Below are positions 26,445-37,400 of a DNA stretch of 64,000 nucleotides, piece by piece (positions within the stretch are counted from its first letter, which is position 1; every line of letters begins with the position of its first letter). This DNA is from Drosophila pseudoobscura. Lineage: Eukaryota; Arthropoda; Insecta; Diptera; Drosophilidae. The stretch is from NCBI RefSeq assembly GCF_009870125.1, contig NC_046679.1, forward strand, positions 11,780,001-11,844,000, in the 5' to 3' direction. The notes under the pieces were generated by a model. The model worked only from the letters and a program-made list of their open reading frames with translations, was not told where the DNA came from and did no database searches. The translations under genes were made by a program, and so were the position numbers.

Positions 26445-29335
26445 AACGGATGATGGAGACGCGGCGGGATGCGGAACACGGAATGGTAAATGGCGAAAAT
26501 GTATCCTTCTGTGGTAGGCATTGAAGTGACGAAACTGGAAAATATTTCAGTCACGTTTTAAATGTAAAAATCTCAATCACGTGATCGAAATGCGCGCATT
26601 CACAATATGCACAGGCTACCAGCTAAAAAAAAAAGACCTGAAAGAGAACCAGAGGACCACACAACCCCATGGGCAGACACACAACCAGACCGAGACAAAA
26701 GCGTAGGACTTGGTGTGGGTTTCCACGTTGGGATTCTGGATAGGGCCCGGGCACTTGGCCAACAGTAAATCGAAATGAAGCCCAGGAATAAATGCGGCAA
26801 AAGCCCTTAACAGGTACTTCGTGGCTCGATGAGTTAATGTCGCCTTCGCCATTGGCTGGATTGCACTCAGCCGACGCATCGATGGCTGCCGTGGCGGTAT
26901 CTAATGATGTTATTGTTGCTGCTGCTGCCGACTCCGTTGCCGTTGCATTATTTCTGGCCCCCCAAATTGCATAATGTATGCAAAAAGCTTAACTAACTGT
27001 GCGCATCGCTGATTGAAAAATTGAAATCATGTGCCATTTACGCGCACAGTAGTAGCCCAAGCAGATCTCCACACCGTTCCGCGAACGGGCACACACACAC
27101 TCACACACACAGACACGGGCGGACACACACCAACGTGTTTACCTGTGGACAGCACACAATTCGCTACAGTTTCCGTTTCCTTTGCACGCTTCTCGTGTGA
27201 TTTTCACACCGCTCACTTGATTGATTGAAATGTTCGCCATTCCCATCATATATGCCCTCACAGAAGGTATATTAAAAGTGGCTATAAGCTCATAAAGAAG
27301 TGTAGTCATGATGTTCATGACAGGTCATCGTTGTTCTTATATATATTAAAATAATTTGTAATTTGATCATCTTTACAGACTCTTCAAGGGTATATAAGGA
27401 TTCGGACATTTGAGGGTTAGCTCTTCATACCTTTTTGCTTACTGATGTTATAATTTTTTATTCTGCTGTGTGGTGGCACTTTGGTTCATTTTACCCCCCG
27501 TTTTTTTGTAATGAAAGCGCTCTTGTTAAGTTTTTTGTCAGTGGAGGGACTGTCATGTAACGCTGGTTTAATTGCAGGCTATCGATACTCGAGGGCCCTT
27601 GGGAATGTTTAACTTAATTCGCGATTGATTGATTGTTTCAAAAAGCATTAAGTGGGTTAATCTGTTGTAATTAACAAAAAATTAATCATAACATATTTTG
27701 ATAAGCACAATAAACTCAAGTTTTTTCAGATTTCGAGTGCCAATATTTATTATTATTATTATTTTGTATCAGTTGTTAAGAGATAACAATGGAATTTTTC
27801 CCGTGAAATTTCGATAAAGAGTCAATTGCTTTGAATGTGGTTGAACAGAATAATCTAATGTATTTTGGCTTTGGTCAGATAACACTTGCTTTGATTTCTG
27901 CATCTTGAAGTTGAGGCACTGATGTTGATATTAGGTACTCTATCATACAGGGAATGTGTTCCATTCTGCAATACCAGCTGCAAGAGTATATTCTGGATAA
28001 ACGCGGATATACGTATTTATATGAAATGACTATGGATGTGCGGGGTCAATTCTCTCAAAGTGACCGACTTTTGGCGGATGATGCATTCACCCAATCGATT
28101 TCTGTCTGCTGCTGTCACATTGCGCATACGCAGCGTTGGCGGGTCGTGTGCATCTAAGCCGCCAATTTGTGGGGCGCATTAAAATGCAGTTAGCCACGGG
28201 TCAGAGTCAGAGTCAGAGCCAACAACCAAATGGCAAATGTTAATGTTCAGCTATGGCCGGGCATTAGCTGCTTATGAGTTTTGCTTAGCGAAATTCGCAT
28301 TTATGGCCGTGTTGCAAATGAACATGCAAATGCGCGTTTTATTATGGACATTTTATTATTGTGCCAAAATGTGCCATTAAATACATCAGGTGGTCGTGTT
28401 TTTGTGTGTCTGCTCTCGAGGTTGTGGTAGTGGCAGTGGGGTCCCATTGCGGTTTTGTGCACGGCCATTTATATGCCAAAAAATGTATTTTCAACATGAC
28501 AGCGGCAACAAAAAATCAATTTGTAAATGTTTTTGGAGTCGAAGCGAGACAGACAGCCCCGACCGGGAAGGGAACTTTCACAATTCGCCCAACTCTTTGC
28601 TGCGCAGCGCGGCGCGACGCGGCTTCAGTTTTCTTGTTGTTGGGGCTGTGGCAATTGCCGCTGCATATTTTCAGTTATTGCTGGCAGAGCGAAATGCACG
28701 AAAAACTGCCAAGTGACCCCATTGGCAGCTGCAGTGTCCTATCCTGTCCGTTTTGTAATTAGCGCTCGGTGCGACTCTGTTCTGCTGCTTCTGTTGGCAC
28801 TCGGGGAGTTTCTGACCCCAATTACTTTGTCACCATTTCAATTTGCAATTTCAGCCATTAACTAGTTACACTCAATGCAATTAAACTTGCACTTTTCCAG
28901 TGGCACCAGCAGCAAGGCAGCAAGGTAGCACCCTGCAAGAAGCGCGCCAAACTTGCCACGCCCCCTGACATCGGAATGATGTCAGCATTCGCAGCCACCG
29001 CAAAGTGTTGTCCCTGATGCCGATGATGGTGCTGTTGTGCGAATATCTGTATTCCTATCTGCAGTTGTTGTGTGCCACAGAGTGAAAGTGCCCGCCACTG
29101 CCATTCGGCACACCTATACATATTACGAGTGCACACACACACACATACAAACACTCAGGGAAGCCCTCGTCGTCCAGCTGCATGTGCGTTCCATTGGAAT
29201 AATTTGAAATTGGAAAAAACATTCTCTTTTTTCCATCTTCTCATTGAGTTAATTGCAAATTGGATGAAATTGTAATTTTACACTTCATTTGATTCAATTC
29301 ATGGCTGATTGACAATTTAGTTTTTCATTAAGGTA

Positions 29336-29580
29336 GTTCTTCAGGGGGCTTCGGCTTCAAGGATGAGCCAAGAAATTGTGGCCAAATATGACGGCTCCCT
29401 GATTGCAGGAAACCCATGAAGCTGAAGAACGGAAAGTATGTCAATGTGCTCCGCTCCAGCGACGGGAAATGGGCAGAGATACAAAAAAGCCCTAAATTTT
29501 ATCCAAAGACTCGCCTGGAAATTGATCAGCTTCGAATATTTACACATTTATTCAACAGGATATTCAAATTTAGACCCTAG
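29336..29580 (+). pseudogene. Possible gene remnant, unidentified
   Basis: A stretch with coding-like composition. From the ATG at 29416 an open frame of 54 codons runs to TAG at 29578-29580. Its product is Lys-rich (MKLKNGKYVNVLRSS...) and, unlike most open frames here, has no repeats. Just upstream, 29345-29410 reads openly in two other frames (GGFGFKDEP and MSQEIVAKYDGS). The pieces could therefore be a frameshifted retrocopy or an exon with an ATTGCAG acceptor ending at 29408. I do not recognise the protein. A chance open frame is also possible. Confidence 0.2.
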
Positions 29581-30386
29581 ACCACAAATGGCCTGAACAA
29601 ACCGCAAAACCCAACAAAATGGAAAACTATTTTCTCCAAACTTACAACAGATAGTGTACTTTTGTTTGCAACAAAATTTGAGCATTAAATTCTTTCCAAT
29701 CGAGAAGGCATTAAACTGTGAAAATGCTATCGTTCTGCATATTTGAACTTTGCAGTTCCATGTCAGGTAAATCATGGCTGCAATAACTTGACAGGTGCAA
29801 ATTATGAAAATTTCACTCCGTCTCCCTCACTGATTTTAACTTCGGTACGATTTGTGTTCATCATAATTTTGTAAAAACAAACTGCTCGTTGGAAGAGTAT
29901 AAATTGAGTGTGAAACCGGTTAGGTCAATAAATAAGTGGGAAATTATTGACGTACCGCTACTGGGAAGGGTCGTACTTAGTCGCTTTTCGTGGGCTGCAG
30001 CCCCTCTAAAAGGGCACACTCGTTATAATTGAATAAAAAATCAGCAATTAAATTGCCCGTAAACAACATTTGACTCAGATCCGATTCAATTGAGTCGAAT
30101 GTCAACAAACAGAGGCTGATTGCATCGCAAACACTTATTTGACTGCAGCTAGCAGCGAGCCTTAATGCCGCACTTCAGTTACTCGAAACAACAGTTACCT
30201 GGTTGATCGGATTAAATTTATTATGTGGAATCCCGGCACCTTTGTGCCTATGTACATCGGCAAACAAACATTCACATCAGCCAGGGAAATATTTAATTTA
30301 GAGAAGCTCGTACCAGTATCAAGCTGTATCTCAATATTTCCCAAAGTATAAACGACAAGTGATCGAAATAGCCAGAAAGAATCTGT

Positions 30387-30393
30387 AAAAAAA
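30387..30393 (-). terminator. RNA polymerase III terminator of the tRNA gene
   Basis: Seven As on the plus strand are seven Ts on the tRNA strand, 15 bases beyond the tRNA 3' end. A run of four or more Ts is the standard Pol III stop. Confidence 0.85.
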
Positions 30394-30408
30394 TGATGGA
30401 TATCGAAC

Positions 30409-30490
30409 CGCAGCCGGTAGGATTCGAACCTACGCTCCCAGAGGGAATCTGATTTCTAGTCAGACGCCTTAACCGCTCGGCCACGGCTGC
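30409..30490 (-). tRNA. tRNA:Ser-AGA: tRNA-Ser, anticodon AGA
   Basis: An 82-base cloverleaf on the minus strand. The seven-base acceptor stem GCAGCCG/CGGCTGC pairs perfectly with discriminator G. The anticodon stem TCTGA/TCAGA encloses the loop CTAGAAA, with anticodon AGA at plus positions 30455-30457 (A34 is normally edited to inosine to read UCU, UCC and UCA). A long variable arm marks it as type II, as expected for serine. The T arm GTAGG/CCTAC holds TTCGAAT, which also supplies the B box; the A box is TGGCCGAGCGG. No CCA is encoded, as normal in eukaryotes, and there is no intron. All stems are intact, so it is probably functional. Confidence 0.97.
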
Positions 30491-33186
30491 TTCTGTAACA
30501 TTCGCCCACGAAATCTCTTGAAAAAAGCCTCTACCTATAGTATAATCTATAAATAAATCAAAATATTTAGCAAATGCTTCCAAGAAATATTTATAAAATA
30601 TTATTATCTGAACAGATAAGTTTTTTTTTGATAAGTATTTAAGTGTTGTTGCTTTCTAAAAATATCGACCAGCCATGGCATGGAATAACTTTTGAATAGT
30701 TTATATACTGGATCTGAATCTAAAAACATGTATTTGCAGAAAATTAGGGAATATTGGAATATTATTATTACTAAATGAATAAATAATAATCTAAGTTCAA
30801 ACGACATAAGCAATCCAGTAAGAAATCGAAGTGAGCGCCAGTGACCAAACGTTTTATGGGATTTTTTTTTCACAGAGCAAAAAATGTATCAGTCGGGGAT
30901 GGGATTTTTCACCTGCAAGCAGCTTTTCCGCAGATTGGGAGGCAAATAAAACCAGTTTACGGATTTTTCATATGCCAAGGAAGACGACGTTTGGCTTAAG
31001 GTCGGGCATCTCGTTGTTAGAGTGATTTTCGGTGATAGTTTTTCATATCTGGTCGAATCTACTAGATGTGCAAGTTCATAAATAATCCTACTACTGGTCC
31101 TATTTTGGGTATCAGTGAACTCTCAAGGCATATTACGGCGGGACTTTAAGCTTAGAATCAAGCCAGAATCATAATTTCTTAAATTTTCGGAATCAAAAGA
31201 AGCTTTGTGGTGACTCACAACACTGTTTCTTTAGCTCTACTTCAAGCTACATATATAGAAATAAATCAATAAATGATACTTTCTTGCAGAAATGTCAGCA
31301 AACCGTTTATAAAATCATGTTTCTCCTCTTTTTTATCCGCATTCCTCTCACCACTAGGGTTCTGTAAGGAAAATAACTTTATCACAGCATATACTGGGAA
31401 TGGGCTAATCAATTATTGAAGACTGTGGTCGGGAATGTGCGATGGGTTTGGGTGCGCCTGAATTTGGTTCATGGTAAAATCTGCGTATGCATGGCATGCA
31501 TTACGCAAACGCTACGGCGCGCCGTGTGGTAACACGTTATAAACAAAAGTCATAAAGCAAACTTAAAGTTATGAATTTTTCAAATTCCTGATTTATATGT
31601 AGGGAAAGTTTTTTACACCCCTCCCACACACACAAACACACTCACACAGAGGACTCCTTGCGTGTGTGTAAGTGCAGCCCGAAAGAAGTTGCCATTTTTT
31701 TCGGTGTTTCCTCTGCATTTTTTGGCAAGTTTTCCATCTTTTTTTTAGCATGGCATAAAGTTGGAGTTGTCACGTGACTTGAGAACAGAGACGAGGGAAG
31801 CTCACATAAAATAAATAGCAGCCAGATAGAGGCGACTCCTGGCAGCAGGTAGCTGCATATAATGCCTTGGCATGTGCTTGATGTGGTGTGAAAAGCGCCG
31901 GAAATGGTATTTACAGCAGACTAACTTCCTGTTTAGCCGGCAAAGGAAAGTAGAAGAAAGCGTAGGTAGCATATGCTCGGGTGCACGTTGTCTTTGTTTT
32001 AATATTCATATTTGAGCATCAAAAATTATTCGTGGAAATTAAGTTGCATTCTAAACAGGGTGGTTGGAGGGGTCCATTCAGTGGAGGAGAGTGAAATAGC
32101 GTTACGGAGAGATGAGACAACGAGCAACGAAGTGAGCTTAAAAGGGACAGCAACGAAAATGCTTTGAATTTAAAATCTGCAATTTTCTGTTGATTGCCGC
32201 ACCCAGAAGCAGCAGCAGAAGCAGCAGCAGCAGTGGCAGTAGCAGCAAAGTGCAGTTATACTGTAGCATACAACAACAACCTCAAAGTGTTGGCGGTTGG
32301 TAACTGGCGAGTGGAGAATGGAGGAGGAGCTGAAGCTGGAGCTGGAGCAGCAGCGGCAACATCATCACAACTTTTGCGTAAAATTCCAGTCATGTGTCCC
32401 TAACAAATCCCTGCATTATTCATGAAATGATAAGATGACTTTGTGCTGCCGTCGTCGTCGGTCCTGCTCTTGCTCCGGCTCCGGCTCCACCCGCACTCCC
32501 TACTGTTGCTGCTGCTGCTGTCTTCTATCTTCCAGCTCTGCACGTAATATTTTTACATGCAGCTGCAGTCCGGACAGTCGGACAGCCGGACAGTCTGCCC
32601 TGGTTGTTGTCTGCATTTAACTACCAGGGATATCCGTTAACTATAAAACTTGCACGCAGACAGCAGCACGAAAGGTGCCAGGCACGCCGCTCAAAGGCAG
32701 GTTGCAAAAGTTATCCTGCTATTGGCCAGCCCATATGAATATGTTAATGCTTAGCAGAAAGCAGAGCCCTATTCCTAACCCTGAACAATCGGGGGGGACT
32801 CCACTTTATAGCAGGATGGCTGATAACAGCTGTTTGCTGTGACAGCAGCAGCTACTGTTAAGGGTGATAAGAGCGCTGTTAAGGCATATACAGAGCTGTT
32901 AGAGGCAAAGGTATTCTCCAAAAGACCAAGCGACAAAGCTACAGAGTCGCTGTTGCTGCTGTGGCGCAGCATCCTCTCTTCGACTCTCTTTGCTGGTGCT
33001 CTTGCGAGAAAGGCGTCCTGTAACAGGACTCCCAGCGGTCGTGTAAACGAGCGTCGAGAGGACGACCCGAGGCCACGAAGTCTTCAGCCGCAGCAGCAGA
33101 AGCAGCAGCAGCAGCAGCACCGCTGAACGATGACGATGCTGATGCTCCCGAGGACTGTGGGCCGCACATCGCGTGCTCGCAGCTTC
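30491..33186. other. Intergenic region between tRNA and beat-V promoter candidate
   Basis: AT-rich up to about 31400, then mixed. It holds CAG/GCA-type repeats at 32206-32249 and 33090-33120, a CGTCGT run near 32445 and several GCTGTTA copies around 32825-32910. No exon or RNA gene is recognisable. The stretch just before 33187 may carry beat-V regulatory sites. Confidence 0.5.
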
Positions 33187-33218
33187 AGTTAGTTCGGAAG
33201 CCTGAAGCCGCGCGGAGA
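33184..33218 (+). promoter_or_regulatory. Candidate initiator + DPE core promoter for the beat-V gene
   Basis: CTTCAGTTAG contains the Drosophila initiator consensus TCAGTT with A(+1) at 33187. At exactly +28 to +32 (33214-33218) the sequence is GGAGA, matching four of five positions of the downstream promoter element RGWYV. No TATA box is evident, as usual for DPE promoters. This would place the start about 1.3 kb before the ATG. A plausible leader intron runs from a GTGAGG donor at 33639 to a TTCAG acceptor ending at 34460, leaving 29 leader bases next to the ATG. Assignment to beat-V is inferred from position and strand. Confidence 0.35.
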
Positions 33219-33287
33219 TACCCTGGACAGTGCTGCGTTGTCGCCCGTTTTGTGGTCAATAAAAAAAAAAACAAAAATTATTAAGAC

Positions 33288-33347
33288 ATGAAATCGCTCA
33301 GGACTAGTCCGCACTCTGTGAGAGAAAACAAAATAAACTTCAAATAA
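33288..33347 (+). CDS. Possible upstream ORF in the beat-V leader (19 codons)
   Basis: If transcription starts near 33187, the first ATG of the leader opens a 19-residue frame ending in TAA at 33345-33347. A shorter one follows near 33381. No conserved peptide is recognisable, so any effect would be on translation of the main frame. Existence depends on the unproven start site. Confidence 0.2.
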   Translation: MKSLRTSPHSVRENKINFK

Positions 33348-33660
33348 ACCGTGGGAAAGAACATTCCTCATAGCTCGCGAAATGTCAATTAGTGCTTGCA
33401 GTAGCTAAAATTCGAGTCTATCTGAAAACCATAACGAGATCCGCACGTTTTTCCGAGCCAAAATCAAAGTTTAGCAACGGAAAAATATCCTTAACTGACG
33501 GACAAACTGAACTGGCAACTTCCGCTTCCGCCGAGTGCTTCAACTTCAGTTTAATGTTAACTCTGGCAAAACCAAATTGACAAGAAGGAAATAAAGCAAG
33601 AGACCTAACAAAAAAAGGTACTGAGAACAAGGACCAAAGTGAGGGTCGCTAAAGGAAGGA

Positions 33661-33705
33661 GTGGCAGTGCCAGTGGCAGAGGCAGTGGCAGTGGCAGGTG
33701 GCAGG
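33661..33705. repeat. GTGGCA hexamer array
   Basis: About seven imperfect GTGGCA/GTGCCA/GAGGCA units in phase, just downstream of the candidate leader donor site. Confidence 0.75.
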
Positions 33706-34489
33706 ATGGCTTATTCAAATATTAAACACATGGATTCGTTTGAATTTGGCATTTAAATTATTTAAGTTGACAAACACATACATATGTACAGACATACATA
33801 CATACATTTAGAGACTTCGGATCGGATGCTTGGGCGTCTGCCACGCCCACTCGTCTGCCGCTGGACCATGTTTTCCGTGTGTCTCTTCTGTACGTTGTCT
33901 GTGTGTCTGTGTTTGTGTCTGTGTCTGCCCTTCTGTACGAGCATTGCCTCCGTTTCGTTCCTCTCTGTTCCTTTCCCTTTCATGCGAATACGTACTTCCT
34001 GTCTCCAGCTTCGAGTCCTGCCCTGGATCCTGCTCCTCGAGCTGCTTCCTCTTCTTCTCTCTAATGTTTGTTATTTATTTATAACGGCACTGGCAGAGCG
34101 TATCCTTTGAACTTTTCTGCATGAGTTTGTCGCTCCGTTTACTTATTTATATTTCATTCTCCACTTTCTTCGCCCCGTCTTCACTTCGATTTCGATTTGG
34201 TTGTCTTCTTTTTTTATGCTCGTATATCCTTTGACACGGGGTTCAATTAGTAGCGCCACCCATTGCCCTCCACTTGTATCTGTTCGATTCTAGCTCTGTG
34301 TTTTTTTTCTGTTTTTTTCAATTCCAACAAAAGGATCCGGTGAAACATATCGTACAGCTTTGTCATCGGCCAGAAAGAAAAACTACATAAATCAACGACA
34401 CTGCCAAAGCCAAGGGCAACAATAACTGGACGAAGCAATTAATTTTATTCAAACATTCAGCGGCGCCGCTCCGGCAGGAAGGACGAAAA

Positions 34490-37400
34490 ATGGATTACGG
34501 CTGGCTGCTGTTTCTGTTCATCGCGCATTTAATTGGTAAGTTTTTTGTCTCCGTTTTTCTTTTCATTCGAAATTGTTGTCACCTGTCTGTTGTCGCTTTT
34601 CTCGCTGCTCTCCGATGATGTTTTTTCCGCCTCTCGTGCGGTTCTGTGCGGCTGTTCCTGCTGTTTGCTTGGTTAATGAAGCGGTTTCTGGGATTACGGA
34701 GCGTGTGTGTAGTGCGGACCACTGCTCTCCATCGCCTGCTTCCATCAAATCCTTCTCGCTTTCGGTAGCATTATTTGTGTTATTATAATTGTTATTGCTG
34801 TTGGGCCGAACAGCAACCGCAAATCAATATTGGTAAAGTTTTCGCTTCTGGCCAGATTTCCGTCACTGCCGCCCTGCCCTCCCGACCTTCGGGCTGTTTT
34901 AATGACTTTGCCATCATTTCCACGGCTCCTGGTGGCTGTGGTGCGGCTGCTATTGCAGTTGCACTTTTCACTTGCCACTTGGCTGGCTCGTAGGTTCGGC
35001 AGCCTTCAGCCCTTTTGGCATTTGGTAATTTCTGCTGCCACAACTTTTGCCTCCGCTCCTGCTGCTGCTGCTGCACATCTTGAGTGCAGTTTAAACTTAA
35101 ATTGTATTTTTGAAATGTTCGCAATTAGGCAGACTGCCAAAGGCATCCTCCGTCTTCTCCTTCCTCTCACTCTCCCTCTCCCCCTCCGTCTCTTGAATTG
35201 CCAATGGCAGTGGGGCAATTAATTTGCAGCGCATTAAATGAGCTGACGCTCTTCGCTCCTCTGCTTATACTTCACACAACGCGAACTAGAACCAGCAATG
35301 GCACGAGTACTCCTCCGTTTGCGCGATGGTAAAGTTCACTGCAATGCACTTGGTACTTGTACTCGTACTCGTACTCGCACTCGTAATCGTAAATTGGAAA
35401 AAGAAAAAGGAAATGGCCACAGCAGGTTTTCACTTTGTTTGATTGTTCCCCGTTACAAAATTTAAACTGTGGCAGTGACTTTTGGCATTGATTTTGCGAG
35501 AGGCTTTACATATATATGTTTCCTTTTCCGACATAGTGTAAGTCCTTTCAAATAAAAGCACAAATGAAATATAAGCTGTAATGTATTTTTAATGCACAAA
35601 AGTATTAAAAACAATCCCATTTAAGATATTGATAGAGTAGATAGGGGAATTAGATAGGGGAATAAATTTAATAATATTTTAAATACATAAAATATTTAAA
35701 TTACCCCCAAATAAACTAAATAAATTGAGTTTTTGTGGCTTGAATGCTTTTCCAATTAATTTGTTATATACTTTAGTTACCAATAAGAGAATTTTTGGTT
35801 GTCTAATGAACTGAAACTCATTTTTGGAAACTTTTCGCCACCCACTGATCGGGTATATGAAAAGTTTCAGTTCACCTGCGAGACCGCATCTCCTCTCCGT
35901 CTGTGGCTGACACATTTTCCTTACACACCTCCGAGCACATTCATTCGAGGGATTCCTGAAATCCAGGACATTCACACAAAGAACTCCCACACAGAGGCAG
36001 ACGGAGCAAGGGGTAGCAGAGCGGAAGACAGAGAGTGGGTGGGAAGGAGTGGTCTGTAACTTTTCAATTTCCAAAGAAAACCACAGCTGGACCCTCCCCA
36101 GCAATACTTATTACGAGTGTTTGCCATGTGCTAGCTCCTTTGGGCAACAATTTAGCCTGCCTAATGGAATTAAATATTGTCCATTGTGCCGTTTCAATTT
36201 ACGATGTCGCCGTAGCCACAAAGCATATATGTATAACAAATAACAAATAGCTTAGTCCTCTTTATTTTGCATTGAAAATTAGTTGCCCACTTGGATCCTC
36301 TTCTATTTCCACTCACTATGGCACCCCCAGTCGGACCCCAATTATTTTGAGATGCAACTGCGTTCTGCTATCGTCCGAAAACACTCTGCTTATTTGTTGT
36401 TTAGTTATATATTTCCTTTTTTTTAATACTTTGTGGATTCTTGTAGGGGGATATGACTTCTAATCAAATGATTATATATGCACATGAGCTGGCCACAAAG
36501 GACAAACTCATTTCTAGTTGTACTTTTAGGTAAAAATGTTCCAGTCTCACAGAAAAATTCCATGGCAAAAATGTTTCCATAAATGTCTCATCCCGGCGTC
36601 TCTAACTGAATTTATCACCAAACTTGGTCAGAGCTGCCCCCTCTCCCCATGGACACCTAGAGAGTATCTAGCCAATCCCAGAAATGCACATGTAAATTTT
36701 CTCCTGCGTGGGATGGTACGGGTTTGGTCGGGCTCGGCTCTGGTCTGTGGAGTAAATGCGTTTGCCAGACCAGACACGAGTGAAATGTGTAGGTTAATTA
36801 TCAGCAAAGTTTTCATGTGCTGAGGTGTAAATATATCTATGTTTGTATCTGCATCTCTGTACATCTGTACACGTCCCAACCCCTGTGTGTGGTTAGCCGA
36901 GCTGGGAAAGGGCTTAGCACACAAACACACCAGGCCAAAACCGAAGGGGGTTGGTTGCCCTTGCCGTTGCCTTGCCCCTAAACAAATGGAAGAGGAGGGA
37001 TTAAAGTTCTCATTAGTTTTGGTTGATTTAAAAGCAGTTTCGGACTGGGGCTTACGACTGCTTACGCAAGCAAAACTTGCTAATGAATTCCATCAATTTT
37101 CCACACGCCGGCCAAAGTATTTCGGTATGGAAATCAATTTAGGCAAAGTATTTAAATCCATATACTATGGGTGTATGTATGTGTTAGTGGTAACTTAAGT
37201 GTTTTCTTGTATTCTATTTAGCTTAAAGGTGCAAATAGCTGGGGTTTTGTTACTTAACCTTACACTTCCAACTGATTTAACTGAACGCCTATTCAAATAA
37301 ATATCTTTATCAAAGATTGTACACTTAGGGATGGTATTAAAAGAAAAGGTTTTTTAATTGTGTCTTGAACACAAAATAGTTACGTTATATACATAATTTA

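Larger units (their letters stand above)
24343..30408. other. Intergenic region between calcyphosin-like gene and tRNA
   Basis: No gene that I can defend. It contains a (GT)n run at 24672-24697, CCGAG repeats at 26425-26444, a CA tract at 27091-27115, an AT-rich island at about 27240-27960 with AAGGGTATA at 27386-27394, AGAGTC repeats at 28199-28220 and a possible remnant at 29336-29580 (listed separately). Confidence 0.55.
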
